Assembly (NCBI RefSeq): GCF_003385235.1
Contig: NZ_PQIA01000017.1
Location: 22,705-86,704 of the forward strand
Length of the DNA stretch: 64,000 nucleotides
DNA from: Amycolatopsis circi
Lineage (GTDB): Bacteria; Actinomycetota; Actinomycetes; Mycobacteriales; Pseudonocardiaceae
Direction of reading: 5' to 3'
In this document: piece after piece, positions 28,634-41,592 of the stretch
Position numbering within the stretch: the first letter of the stretch is position 1
How the letters are laid out: every line of letters starts with the position of its first letter
Made by a program: the position numbers and the translations under genes
The notes under the pieces: model-generated
Told to the model about the DNA's origin: nothing
Databases searched by the model: none
The model's input: only the letters and a program-made list of their open reading frames with translations

Positions 28634-29422
28634 TCAGTGATGCGCAGCAAGCTGCGTGAAAGTGTTCCGGCGAAGCACTACGAAGACAGCCGCGACGACA
28701 GCGGCCGCGAGCCAGCCCGGCCAGGTGGCGGCCTCCAGCAGTGCTGAGCCCCCGAACGCGACGCTCGGCACCACCAGCGCACCGAGCCACAGCCCGATCA
28801 GGATCGACGCCGCCCAGGCGACGCCGATGAACGTGCCGAGCGCGAGCGTCCCCGTGGTGAACGCGAGGCTCGGCAGCAGCCCGAACCCCATCCGCGCGCC
28901 GATCAGCCAGCCTGCGACGAGCAACACCGCCAGCACTGGCACCACGACCGCGGTAGTCCGCCGCAGGATCAGCTCCAGCCCGGCGCGCGGGGTGGCCGCG
29001 GTGAGTTCGTACGACGGGTCCAGCCCGCCTGACCACGCCGCCGCCACCCCGAAGACCGGCAGCACGGGGGAAAGCAACTGCACGAACGACAGCCCGTCGG
29101 GGAGCGACCGGTCGAGGTAGACCGACAGCGCGCCGACTATGAGGACCATCAGCAGCCACGGGACCATGACCGGGGTCGCCCAGCAACGCAGCCATCCCGC
29201 GACCCGGCGCGGCATCGGCTGCGGCGCGCGGGCGAGGTCCGGCTCCAGCCCGGCCCAGACGACGTCGAGCAGACCGGACACCTCGGCGGTGGACGCGCCG
29301 GCGAGCCGCGCCCGGCATTGCGCGCACTTCTCCAGGTGCCCTTCGAACGCCCATGCCTCGTCCCCCGGCAGTTCGCGACCGGCGACGTAGCCGGCGAGCA
29401 TCCGGTCGGATACGTGGTTCAT
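28634..29422 (-). CDS. zf-HC2 anti-sigma factor with polytopic membrane domain, right-arm copy
   Basis: Identical to 11875-12663. N-terminal zinc ligands GHLEKCAQC, then about six membrane helices. Preceded by aaggagg; 29 bases separate it from the sigma-factor stop. Confidence 0.85.
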   Translation of the reverse strand: MNHVSDRMLAGYVAGRELPGDEAWAFEGHLEKCAQCRARLAGASTAEVSGLLDVVWAGLEPDLARAPQPMPRRVAGWLRCWATPVMVPWLLMVLIVGALSVYLDRSLPDGLSFVQLLSPVLPVFGVAAAWSGGLDPSYELTAATPRAGLELILRRTTAVVVPVLAVLLVAGWLIGARMGFGLLPSLAFTTGTLALGTFIGVAWAASILIGLWLGALVVPSVAFGGSALLEAATWPGWLAAAVVAAVFVVLRRNTFTQLAAHH

Positions 29423-29451
29423 GGCTTGACCTCCTTCGGCCAGTCCTGGTT

Positions 29452-30015
29452 TCACGACAGCGCCTCCCGCATCGCGATCCGGGCGCGGCGGGCCCGGGTT
29501 TTGACCGTTCCTTCTGGCAGGCCCAGCAGGATCGCGGTCTCGCGGACCGACAATCCGTCGAGCACCATGGCCTGCAGGACCGCGCGCAGTTCCGGCGCGA
29601 GACTGCGCAGGGCGTCCCCCACCGAATCGCCGACCGTGCCGGCCAGCGCCTCCTCTTCGGCGGCCGGTGCGGACAGCGCCTCCTGCGCCGCGGGAGGCGG
29701 ATTCGCGTGGTGCGCACGCCGCCGGAACGCGTCGATGAGCCGGCGCACCGCGATCGTCCAGACCCAGCCCACGGCAGAGCCGCCGGCGACGACGCCCGCG
29801 AACGAACCCGCGGCACGCCACACGGCGAGGTAGGTCTCCTGCATCACCTCCGAGACGATCTGGTCGTCGGAACAGCGGTGCCGCAGGCGAATCGCGAGCC
29901 ACGGCGACGTGCGGCGGTAAAGCTCTTCGAACGCCGCAAGGTCACCGCGAGCAATGCGCCGGAGGAGGTGTTCCTCGTCCGGCTCCCTGGGTGGCTTGTG
30001 CTTCACACCCGGCAA
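29452..30015 (-). CDS. ECF-type sigma factor, right-arm copy
   Basis: Identical to 11282-11845. Regions 2 and 4 only, TTG start at 30015 with gcggagg. The Crp/GlxR-like site at 30050-30065 precedes it. Confidence 0.9.
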   Translation of the reverse strand: MPGVKHKPPREPDEEHLLRRIARGDLAAFEELYRRTSPWLAIRLRHRCSDDQIVSEVMQETYLAVWRAAGSFAGVVAGGSAVGWVWTIAVRRLIDAFRRRAHHANPPPAAQEALSAPAAEEEALAGTVGDSVGDALRSLAPELRAVLQAMVLDGLSVRETAILLGLPEGTVKTRARRARIAMREALS

Positions 30016-30049
30016 GACGCCACCTCCGCGCTTCCGGTTCTCGAAAATG

Positions 30050-30065
30050 AGTGATCTAGGTCACA
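30050..30065. promoter_or_regulatory. Crp/GlxR-like binding site, right copy
   Basis: Reverse complement of the site at 11232-11247 (AGTGATCTAGGTCACA on this strand), 35 bases from the sigma-factor start. Confidence 0.5.
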
Positions 30066-30369
30066 GTTGATGTTGAGGTGCTTCGCTTGGCGAGGCAATC
30101 GTGCCCGGGAGCAGGCGGAGGCGTGGGTGGACGGGAGGGGGCTCCGTCTTTCGGGTGAGGGCGGCCGGTCCGGCTGAGAGCGGGAAGGCGAGGTGGCGCA
30201 TGGGCGCGCGACCACGGCGAACAGAGCTGGCGAGCGGAGGCTCAGGCGGCGGTGCGGCTGGAGCGGGAAGCGCGGATGGCCCCGAGAGCGGACAAGCATC
30301 GGCGCAAGGAATGCAGGCGGCTAGGGCACCGGGCTGAACGGCCGAGGAGCTGGCAGTGCCCGGCCGGGA

Positions 30370-30415
30370 CTCGTGAGTGTCTATGCCGGTTAGAACCGGC
30401 ATAGACACTCACGAG
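30370..30415. terminator. Perfect 22-bp-arm hairpin, family A, right copy
   Basis: Mirror of 10882-10927; the centre reads AACCGG preceded by CCGGTT-ag. Because the element is itself palindromic, it looks the same in both arms apart from its two-base loop. Confidence 0.6.
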
Positions 30416-30582
30416 AACCCAGCCAACCCGCTGAAGCGCAGTGGCCCCGCCCAATCGCACTCGCGGACGACGGGCAACGAGCGCACCTGGCCCACGAAGG
30501 CAAGCGGCGAACGAGAGTCCTGCAGGGCGGGCCAAAGACCCTGCGCAGGCAGCGGAAACCCCGGCAGTACACCAGAGAGACT

Positions 30583-30849
30583 CAGGCGGAGGGGCAGAAA
30601 TTCCGCCTGAACTCTCTGCCCGGGCGTCGCAGACACCTATGCACCCACCAAACCGGCTCGGGCGAGAGGTCAGAACTTCCGCCAGCTCTCAGCCCCGAAC
30701 GTCACGGGCATCCATGCAACCCACCAAAACCGGCTCAGGCGGAAGGCCGGAATTCCCGCCAGCTCTCAGCCCCGGTCGTCACAGAAACCCCAGCATCACG
30801 ACAACCCAGCTCAAGCCGAGGGCCAGAACTTCCGCCAGCCCTCAGCCTC
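30583..30849. repeat. Degenerate copies of the mazG 3' end, right copy
   Basis: Mirror of 10448-10714: three decayed copies of the mazG terminal stretch at 73-78 base spacing, next to the mazG stop at 30811. Confidence 0.7.
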
Positions 30850-31725
30850 CAACGTCGCCGGTTCCACCCCGGCCTTCCGGGCCGCCGTCTCCGCCGCGCG
30901 GACGTCCAGTGCGAACTGTTTCGCAACCGCACGCAGTTCGCCCTCCGGGTCCAATCCGCCCCGGCGCGCGGTTGCCGCGGTCCGGAACAGTTGGGCGGGG
31001 GCGGAGGAGTCCTGCGGGAACAGGTCCAGCGGAATCCCGGCTCGACCACTGCGCTGGCCCAGTTTCCCCGCCAGCGCGACGGCGGGCTGCCCCAGCGCGA
31101 CACCGTCCACAATGGACTTACGCTGCTTCTCGGCCTGCTTCAGCTCTTCCCACTTCAGCTCCTGGTGTTCGGCCGTGGCAATGCGGGCCGCGTCGGCGAA
31201 GACGTTGGGGTGGCGGCTTACCAGTTTGTCCACCAGGTCGCTGGCCACGTCGTCGATGGTGAAGGGGGCTCGGCCGTGTTCGGCGGCTACGCGGGCGTGA
31301 AACAGGACCTGCAGCAGGACGTCGCCTAGTTCCTCGCGCAACGCCGCGCGGTCGTTGTCCTCGATGGCTTCCAGCAGTTCGTACGCTTCCTCGACCAGGT
31401 ACTGCCGCAGGGATTCGTGCGTCTGCCGGGCGTCCCATGGGCAGCCGCCCGGGGAGCGCAGGCGGTCCATGACCTCGACCGCTTCGACCAGCGGCGGCAC
31501 GGGCGTTTCGATCAGCTGCGCGCCGTCAGCGAGCATCGCGGCCGCGGTCGGTTCGGCGGGGGAAGCGGCGAGCAGCACGATGTCCGCGAAGGACTGGCCT
31601 ACCGGCGGGACACCGAGCTGCGCGGCGTCGACGTCGGTCGCGGCGTACACGGCAGCGGTGCGCAGAAGTGGCAAGGCGGCCGCAGGGAGGGTCGCTCCCC
31701 GGACCAGGACTACGGTGCCGGTCAC
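30811..31725 (-). CDS. mazG: Nucleoside triphosphate pyrophosphohydrolase MazG, right-arm copy
   Basis: Identical to 9572-10486, including VEEAYELLEAIEDND and REELGDVLLQV. Here mazG lies downstream of mfd and glmU in the order shared with mycobacteria, so this is likely the native locus. Confidence 0.92.
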   Translation of the reverse strand: MTGTVVLVRGATLPAAALPLLRTAAVYAATDVDAAQLGVPPVGQSFADIVLLAASPAEPTAAAMLADGAQLIETPVPPLVEAVEVMDRLRSPGGCPWDARQTHESLRQYLVEEAYELLEAIEDNDRAALREELGDVLLQVLFHARVAAEHGRAPFTIDDVASDLVDKLVSRHPNVFADAARIATAEHQELKWEELKQAEKQRKSIVDGVALGQPAVALAGKLGQRSGRAGIPLDLFPQDSSAPAQLFRTAATARRGGLDPEGELRAVAKQFALDVRAAETAARKAGVEPATLEAEGWRKFWPSA

Positions 31726-32729
31726 TGCTGCGCCGGAGCACCGCCGCGCAACGGCACGGCCACGCCCGTGACCTCGGCCGCGCTGGGGGCGAGGTTCATG
31801 CCGACCGGGTCCCACACGCCGTAGCGCGGGTTGATTTTGAAGTCCACGTTGCCAACATACGGCTGGAGCATCCGCACGCCGATCGCACCCAGCTGGGCCG
31901 CGGTCGGCTGCTGGACCTGGTCGGTGGCGACCTTCGCGTCCGTCGTCCGCTTCCGCACCACGGCGGTGACCCACCAGGTCGGCGCGCTCGCCGGGTTCGG
32001 CTGGAACGCGATGGCGGTGTTCGCGGGAACGCCGAACAGCACGGTCGCGGCGTCCTGCGGCGACGAGAGCGCGGGAGCTTGCTGGCCGACGTTGCCCTGC
32101 GCGCCGCCGCGGATGTCGGCCTGGATCGCGCCCGGGTTGGCCGCGTACTCCTCGGCCTTGGCGATGGCCTGGCTGCGCGCGGCCTTCGGGTCGATCGACG
32201 GGGCCTGGCTCTCCGAGGTCGGCGCGCCGATGCTGGTGTAGTCGAAGTTCACCGACAGCGTCGGCAGGTACTTCAGCGCGATCCTCTGCTGCAAGTACTG
32301 GTCGGTCACGGCCTCGCGGTGATCGCGCAGCAGCCAGACGAGCTGGGTGACAGCCGCGGACTGATCTTGCGTGACGGACTCGGGCACCGGCGACGCGAGC
32401 GGATCTTGTTGCATGGCCTCGCTGACGGTGTTCTCGTCGACCGAGATGCCTTCCTTCTGCGCGGCCTTCACGACGACCTCGTGCAGCAGCGACTGCCGGA
32501 CGATCTCGCGCCCGACGAGGTCGAGCTGGTGCCGCCCGGCGAGCTGCCGGGCGTACGGCTGCTCCTGCACGGCGCGGTCGAGCAGCGCCTGAACCTGGTC
32601 GATGGTGGTGACCTGACCGTCGACGACCGCGGCGGTGCCCACCTGACTAGGGCCGGTACCGCATCCGGCGAGGAGGAGAGTTCCGGCGAGAACGGCGCCC
32701 AGCGCACGACGGCGCCCCATGATCCGCAT
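31722..32729 (-). CDS. SurA N-terminal domain lipoprotein, right-arm copy
   Basis: Identical to 8568-9575. Lipobox LAGC, SurA-like helical domain, no isomerase domain seen. Overlaps mazG by four bases. Confidence 0.85.
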   Translation of the reverse strand: MRIMGRRRALGAVLAGTLLLAGCGTGPSQVGTAAVVDGQVTTIDQVQALLDRAVQEQPYARQLAGRHQLDLVGREIVRQSLLHEVVVKAAQKEGISVDENTVSEAMQQDPLASPVPESVTQDQSAAVTQLVWLLRDHREAVTDQYLQQRIALKYLPTLSVNFDYTSIGAPTSESQAPSIDPKAARSQAIAKAEEYAANPGAIQADIRGGAQGNVGQQAPALSSPQDAATVLFGVPANTAIAFQPNPASAPTWWVTAVVRKRTTDAKVATDQVQQPTAAQLGAIGVRMLQPYVGNVDFKINPRYGVWDPVGMNLAPSAAEVTGVAVPLRGGAPAQQ

Positions 32730-32801
32730 CACAGGCCCTACCCTCTCACATGGCCTCGAAACACAACACCATCGAGGCATTCAGCGGGCTATTGTCGACA
32801 T

Positions 32802-33215
32802 ATGGACTCTTGGTTGTCGATCGAAGTCCTCGACGGGGCCTTCGCGGCGAGCGCGTGGCAACGCGCTCACGGCGACCGGCTGACCGAGGCCGCGCTGACC
32901 AACGGCGCCGAGCAATGGACGTGGCACGTCCACCGCTGGGGCGTCACGCTGGAGATCGAGTTTTCCTCGGAGGAGAAACGGGGTCGCTTCCGGCTCCTGC
33001 CCGCGGTGACCGCCGCTCTCGACGCGGTGCCGGATCCGGAGCGCGGGCTGCTCGTGTACCCGGGTCGCGGCGGGGGTTCGGGAGCCCGGGTGCCGCGGCG
33101 TCCCCGGCCGTTGCCGATGTCCGGCTGCGGTGCGCTGCCGACGCCGCAGGAGGAAGTGTCGTTGCGGCTGGCCACCGCGCAACCGCCGGGGTTCGAGGTC
33201 TTCGCGGCGAGATGA
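32802..33215 (+). CDS. Hypothetical protein, 137 aa, right-arm copy
   Basis: Identical to 8082-8495. Unrecognised soluble protein, divergent from the SurA-like lipoprotein across 72 bases. Confidence 0.6.
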   Translation: MDSWLSIEVLDGAFAASAWQRAHGDRLTEAALTNGAEQWTWHVHRWGVTLEIEFSSEEKRGRFRLLPAVTAALDAVPDPERGLLVYPGRGGGSGARVPRRPRPLPMSGCGALPTPQEEVSLRLATAQPPGFEVFAAR

Positions 33216-33221
33216 AAGCGA

Positions 33222-34013
33222 TCACCGGAACGCGGCGACGTTCTCCATCGCCCACTGGCGGAAAGTGCGGCCAGGACGACCGGTGATCCGTTCGACGCTC
33301 CGGTCGGACTCGCCAGGCAATTGCGCCCAATAGTCCAAGATCGCCTCGGCCAACGGCGCGGGCAACTGCTGGACCGCTTCACGCCGGGTCGGCTCGCGCA
33401 GTTCGATTTCCTTGCCGAGCACCTCCGCCAAGATCTTTGCCTGGTCCCGGAAACTGAGCACCTCCGGCCCGCCCAGGCTGATCGTCTCGCCGTTCAACGC
33501 GTCGGTGGACAGCGCCAGTTCGGCGACGTCGGCGATGTCCTCGGGGTGGATGACGTCGAGCCGGGCGTCCGGGTACGCCTGGCCGACCGGCTGACCGGCG
33601 CGGACGGATTCGGCCCACCCCAGCGTCATCGTGGCGAACCCGCCGGGTCGCAGCACGGTCGAGGTCAGCGGTGTGGCCAGGAGGGCCTGTTCGACCAGAA
33701 AGTGGTGGCGGGCCAAAGCATTGTGCTCGGCATCGGGCGAGGTCACCGAGTCCGAGGACAGCAGGACAATCCGCTGTACTCCGGCCGAAACCGCGGCGTC
33801 CAGCAGTTCCTCGATGCCGGTCGGCTCGGCGTAGAGGAACACGGCGGTGATCCCGGCCAGCGCGGGAGCGAACGTCGCCGGCTTGGCGAGATCCAGCTCG
33901 ACGGCCGGGAAACCGAGCTGCTGCGGGGCGCGGCTGGCCGCTCGAACGTCGGTCAGCCGGCGCAGCAGGCTCGCACCGATACCGCCGCGAGCGCCGGTGA
34001 TCAAGATCGTCAA
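33222..34013 (-). CDS. NmrA-like NAD(P)-binding protein, right-arm copy
   Basis: Identical to 7284-8075. Rossmann loop TGARGGIGA; TTG start at 34013 behind gcggagg; divergent from LysR. Confidence 0.82.
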   Translation of the reverse strand: MTILITGARGGIGASLLRRLTDVRAASRAPQQLGFPAVELDLAKPATFAPALAGITAVFLYAEPTGIEELLDAAVSAGVQRIVLLSSDSVTSPDAEHNALARHHFLVEQALLATPLTSTVLRPGGFATMTLGWAESVRAGQPVGQAYPDARLDVIHPEDIADVAELALSTDALNGETISLGGPEVLSFRDQAKILAEVLGKEIELREPTRREAVQQLPAPLAEAILDYWAQLPGESDRSVERITGRPGRTFRQWAMENVAAFR

Positions 34014-34123
34014 GGGGTACCTCCGCAGGGGATTCGGTTCTGGGGACCACCTTTCCCGCGCCGACTGATCGAGTCCAACAAAGATTACTGGTCACATTGA
34101 TCGAGCAGTGCTATGAATCCGGC

Positions 34124-35005
34124 ATGGAGTTGCGGCAGCTTGAGTGCTTCGTCGCGGTCGCGGAGGAAGCCAGCTTCACTCGCGCCGCCACCCGGCTGCA
34201 CCTCGTGCAGGCCACGGTGTCGGCGACCATCGCGTCCCTGGAACGAGAGCTGGACGCGCCGTTGCTGCTGCGTACGACCAGGCGCGTCAGCCTCACTGAC
34301 GCCGGTCTCGCGCTACTGCCGAAAGCACGCGCCGCGCTCGATGCCGCCCGCGATGCTCGCGACACTGTGCACGCGGTCCGGGGCGGCCTGCGCGGCACGC
34401 TGCGCATCGGGACCATGAGTTCGCTCGGGTTGATCGATTTGCCCGCGCTGCTGGGCGAATTCCACCGGGAGCACCCTCGCGTGTCGGTGCACCTCGCGAC
34501 CGCGTCGTCCGAAGGCGGATCGCCCGGGCTGATCGCGGCGATCGCCGAAGGACGGCTCGATCTCGCCTTCGTCTCGATTCCCGGGCACCCACCGGCAACC
34601 GTGCGTCTGCGTACGGTGACCAGCACACCGCTGGATCTCGTCGTTCCCCGCGAGCACCCGCTCGCGCACCGAAACGACCTGACGCTGGCGGACCTCGCCG
34701 ACGAACCGTTCATTGATTTCCCGCCCGGCTACGGAAATCGCGCGGTGACCGATCGCGCATTCGCCGCCGCCGGGGTACGACGGCAGCTCGCCATCGAGAT
34801 CACCGACCTCGCCGCGGGCACCGATTTCGTCCGGCAGCGGCTTGGCGTGGCGCTGCTGCCCCGCGCGATCCTTCCAGCCGACGACGACCTCGTCGCACTG
34901 CCGATCGCCGACGCCGACCTGGACTGGCCCATCGCCCTGGCCACCCCGGCGGGGCGCACCGCCGGGGCCGCCGCGAGGGCGTTCACCGAGCTAGTCACGC
35001 ACTAG
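34124..35005 (+). CDS. LysR-family transcriptional regulator, right-arm copy
   Basis: Identical to 6292-7173. Begins MELRQLECFVAVAEE; converges on mfd with only three bases between stops. Confidence 0.88.
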   Translation: MELRQLECFVAVAEEASFTRAATRLHLVQATVSATIASLERELDAPLLLRTTRRVSLTDAGLALLPKARAALDAARDARDTVHAVRGGLRGTLRIGTMSSLGLIDLPALLGEFHREHPRVSVHLATASSEGGSPGLIAAIAEGRLDLAFVSIPGHPPATVRLRTVTSTPLDLVVPREHPLAHRNDLTLADLADEPFIDFPPGYGNRAVTDRAFAAAGVRRQLAIEITDLAAGTDFVRQRLGVALLPRAILPADDDLVALPIADADLDWPIALATPAGRTAGAAARAFTELVTH

Positions 35006-35008
35006 CAC

Positions 35009-38584
<3,576 letters not shown>

Positions 38585-38593
38585 CGTCCCAGC

Positions 38594-39535
38594 CTACGTC
38601 GCGGCACCGACAGGTTTCCGCTCCCCGGCGATCACCTCCGCCAACAGGGGCAGCTGCCGCTCGACCGCACCGGGTTCCACGGAGCCGACGCGCAACAGCA
38701 CGTGCTCGGCTCCGGCCTCGGCGTATCGGCGCACAGTCGCCGCGACCTCCGAGACCGGGCCGGTCACCGTCGCCTGGATGGTGCTGATCTGCGCCAACGA
38801 CCGCTGATAGGTCGCCTGGGCGTAGTCCTCCAGAACGCTACGGCCGCGGCGCGGGTCGGGATCGACGTAAACGGTCAGGAACAACGACGGGGTGACCGTG
38901 CGAGCAGTGGCGGCGCGGATGGTCGCGAGGCCGGACGCGTAATCCGCGGGGTCCGGCGGGTACGGGAGCCAGCCGTCGTAACGCAGTGCGGTGCGGCGGA
39001 GCGCGGCTGGCGTCGCGCCGCCCAGCCAGATTGGCGGGCCGCCAACGCGCGCGGGGCGGATCGCTGGCGGCAGCCAGTCGTAGTGCAGCACCTTGCCGTG
39101 GAACGAGCGCGGCTGCCCGGTCCACAGTTCGCGCCAGAGCGTGACCACGTCGTCCAGATGCGAGAACCTCGTCCGGAAATCGACGCCGGCCAGCTCGAAC
39201 TCTCGCTCGCTGAAGCCCGGGAAGCCCGCGCCGACGCCGACTGCGAGCCGTCCTTCGGAGATCAGGTCGACTGAGGCGAGCGTCATCGCGGTCTGCACTG
39301 GGTTTCGGTGCGCGGGCAGCAGCACGGCGGTGCCGACGGTGACGTGTTCGGTCGCCTGCGCGACCGCGGTGAGCAGGGTGAGCGGTTCGATCCGCGGCCG
39401 GGAAAGCGAGTCACCGGCCCAGATCGACGCGAATCCGAGCCGTTCGGCTTCGCGGGCCAATGCGACGAGGGCACGCGGGGTGCCGCCTGTTTCGAGCTGC
39501 GCCTGTCCGGCGGGAAGAAGTAGTCCGAATTCCAC
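38594..39535 (-). CDS. LLM class F420-dependent oxidoreductase, right-arm copy
   Basis: Identical to 1762-2703. Luciferase-like barrel opening VEFGLLLPAG; nine bases upstream of mfd on the same strand. Confidence 0.85.
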   Translation of the reverse strand: MEFGLLLPAGQAQLETGGTPRALVALAREAERLGFASIWAGDSLSRPRIEPLTLLTAVAQATEHVTVGTAVLLPAHRNPVQTAMTLASVDLISEGRLAVGVGAGFPGFSEREFELAGVDFRTRFSHLDDVVTLWRELWTGQPRSFHGKVLHYDWLPPAIRPARVGGPPIWLGGATPAALRRTALRYDGWLPYPPDPADYASGLATIRAATARTVTPSLFLTVYVDPDPRRGRSVLEDYAQATYQRSLAQISTIQATVTGPVSEVAATVRRYAEAGAEHVLLRVGSVEPGAVERQLPLLAEVIAGERKPVGAAT

Positions 39536-39571
39536 GCCGTCGACGATCCAGCGCGGCCCGGCGTCCCGGCA

Positions 39572-39587
39572 ATTCCCTCCGGGGAAT
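39572..39587. promoter_or_regulatory. Inverted repeat, candidate operator, right copy
   Basis: Mirror of 1710-1725, ATTCCC and GGGAAT arms around a four-base spacer in the divergent gap. Confidence 0.35.
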
Positions 39588-39623
39588 GGCCCGGCAGCAG
39601 AAAACTCGGCCAGAATCGCGCAG

Positions 39624-40400
39624 GTGCCCACCTCGTTCGCCGACGCCTTGCGCGACGCCCGTTCCCGCCGCCGGCTCAGCCAGCTCGACCTCGCGTTGAA
39701 AGCCGGGACGACGCAACGCCACGTCAGCTTCATGGAACGCGGCCGCTCGCTGCCCGGTCGCGGCATGGTGGTGCGCGTCGCCGAGGCGCTCGGCCTGCCG
39801 CTGCGCGAGCGCAACGCCTTGCTGCTGACCGCCGGGTTCGCGCCGGTCTACCCCGAAACGCGGCTGGACGACCCCGCGCTGACACCGGTGCTGGAGTCGC
39901 TGCGCGCGCTGCTCGCCGGGCACGAGCCCTACCCGGCACTGGTCGTGAATCGCTACGGCGATCTCGTCGCGGCGAACGACGGCTTCGGCCTGCTCACTGA
40001 GGGCGTCGCGGCGGAACTGCTCGAACCGCCGGTCAATGTGCTGCGGCTGGCGTTGCATCCGCGCGGGATGGCTCCGCGGATCCGGAACTTCGCCGATTGG
40101 GCGCAGCACGTGCTCGAACGCCCTCGCCGCGGTCTGGCACACGGGCCCGATCCGCGACATCAGGCGTTGCTGGACGAACTCACCGGATACCTGCGGACGC
40201 CAGGTGAACCGTCCGGCGACCACCTCGGCTTCGCGGTGCCGCTGCAGCTGTCCAGCTCGGCGGGCGAACTGCGGCTGCTCACCGCGATCACGCAGTTCGC
40301 CACCGCCGTAGACGTGACGGTCGCCGAGCTGAGCCTCGAAACCTTCCTGCCCGCCGACGCTTCGACCGCGGAACTGCTCAAGGTGCGGCCCAGCCGGTGA
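39624..40400 (+). CDS. XRE-family HTH regulator with MmyB-like domain, right-arm copy
   Basis: Identical to 897-1673. GTG start at 39624; HTH in residues 5-65, ligand domain after. Tail overlaps the convergent DedA gene by 23 bases. Confidence 0.85.
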   Translation: MPTSFADALRDARSRRRLSQLDLALKAGTTQRHVSFMERGRSLPGRGMVVRVAEALGLPLRERNALLLTAGFAPVYPETRLDDPALTPVLESLRALLAGHEPYPALVVNRYGDLVAANDGFGLLTEGVAAELLEPPVNVLRLALHPRGMAPRIRNFADWAQHVLERPRRGLAHGPDPRHQALLDELTGYLRTPGEPSGDHLGFAVPLQLSSSAGELRLLTAITQFATAVDVTVAELSLETFLPADASTAELLKVRPSR

Positions 40401-40884
40401 CCTGCCCCATCGTCAGCTCCACGCCCGCCCACAGCACCGCCGCGCACAGGCTTCCGGCGAAGAAGCGTCGGTACGACAGTCCGGCAGAACCCGCGACGCG
40501 CGGCACGAGAGTGCGTACGCCAGCGAGGCACCGCCCTAGGACGACTGCTGGCACGCCATAACGCGCGACAGTCGCTTCGGCCTTGTCCCACTTCGCTTCG
40601 CCGATCCGCTGCCCCACGCGCGACTGACGCAGCTTCGGTCCCCACAGTCGTCCCTCCCAGTACGCGAGCTGGTCCCCCGCTAGCGCCGCCGCGACGCAGA
40701 CCGTGAGCGCTGGCCACAGCTGTAAAGTCCCGCGCTGCACTAGGAAACCCATAAGCAGCAAGGTGGACAGCGTCGGCAGCACGATGCCGGGCAACAGCGC
40801 CGTCTCGGCCATGATCACCAGTGCGCAGATCAAGTAGACGAGCGGCGCGGGAGCGTCAAGAAGTGGCTGAAGCAGGCTGCCCAT
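40378..40884 (-). CDS. DedA family membrane protein, right-arm copy
   Basis: Identical to 413-919. Follows the complete methyltransferase with a 29-base overlap. Confidence 0.85.
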   Translation of the reverse strand: MGSLLQPLLDAPAPLVYLICALVIMAETALLPGIVLPTLSTLLLMGFLVQRGTLQLWPALTVCVAAALAGDQLAYWEGRLWGPKLRQSRVGQRIGEAKWDKAEATVARYGVPAVVLGRCLAGVRTLVPRVAGSAGLSYRRFFAGSLCAAVLWAGVELTMGQVTGWAAP

Positions 40885-41461
40885 AGCGATCCAGTCCCGA
40901 CCGCACCGGCAAAGCCGCGCGGTACACGTACGCCGGCGGCAGGTTCCGCCAAACCACACTGGTGCGTTCGACGACCGCGAAGCGGCTTCGCAGCAACCGT
41001 GCGAATCGACGCGCTGGCGGTGTCCAAGCGGTGTGCGCGTACGCGAAGGTGGTGAAGCGGCCTTGTGGGGAAAGCACCTCGCAGACGGAGTTCAGTACCG
41101 CAGCCTGGGGCGCGGCATGCATAGCTGTCCACGGCAGACCGGAGACGACCACGTCGACCGGCATCGTCACGTACGCAGCGACGTGTTCCGCAGAGCCTTC
41201 CGCAACGTGCAACGACGGAAAGCGTGCGCGTAGCTCCTGTACGAGGTGGGTGTTGATTTCCACCGCGGTGAAGTGCGCGTCGCGCTGAAGCATGCGAAGC
41301 AGTGCTTCAGTGAACACTCCCGTCCCCGGCCCCAACTCCACGACGCTGTGCGCGCTCTCGAGACCCAACCCCGCGGTCATCACTCCGGCCAGCCGTGCCG
41401 AACTGGCCGCGATCGCGCCAGTACGCATCGGGTGCCGGAAGAACTCCCTGGTAATCGACAT
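40856..41461 (-). CDS. SAM-dependent methyltransferase, PmtA/KsgA-like, complete copy
   Basis: A 201-residue class I methyltransferase. It opens SITREFFRHPMRTGAIAASS, as in phospholipid N-methyltransferases (PmtA) and rRNA adenine dimethylases. SAM motif I is VVELGPGTGVF at residues 40-50, the acidic end of strand 2 is AVEINTHL, and the catalytic-loop-like SGLPW follows. The ATG at 41461 is chosen because the domain begins there; a frame extends 28 codons further upstream but is Arg/Ser-rich and overlaps the divergent promoter region. Only the part up to 41296 is duplicated in the left arm. Likely substrates are a phosphatidylethanolamine-type lipid or another small amine; not provable here. 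Confidence 0.8.
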   Translation of the reverse strand: MSITREFFRHPMRTGAIAASSARLAGVMTAGLGLESAHSVVELGPGTGVFTEALLRMLQRDAHFTAVEINTHLVQELRARFPSLHVAEGSAEHVAAYVTMPVDVVVSGLPWTAMHAAPQAAVLNSVCEVLSPQGRFTTFAYAHTAWTPPARRFARLLRSRFAVVERTSVVWRNLPPAYVYRAALPVRSGLDRYGQPASATS

Positions 41462-41592
41462 GTTTTCGACGGTAGGAAGCGGCTCGGTCGTCGCGGATCG
41501 GCTCGGTCGGCGGGAAAAGTCGTTCGCTCGGAGGACCACGGCCATCCTCCGGAACGACGCGCGCGACGACGATCTCGCGTTACGTTCGTTTC

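Larger units (their letters stand above)
30016..30810. other. Intergenic region, right copy
   Basis: Mirror of 10487-11281. Contains the Crp/GlxR-like site, the family A hairpin and the mazG-tail repeats; I see no supportable gene. Confidence 0.7.
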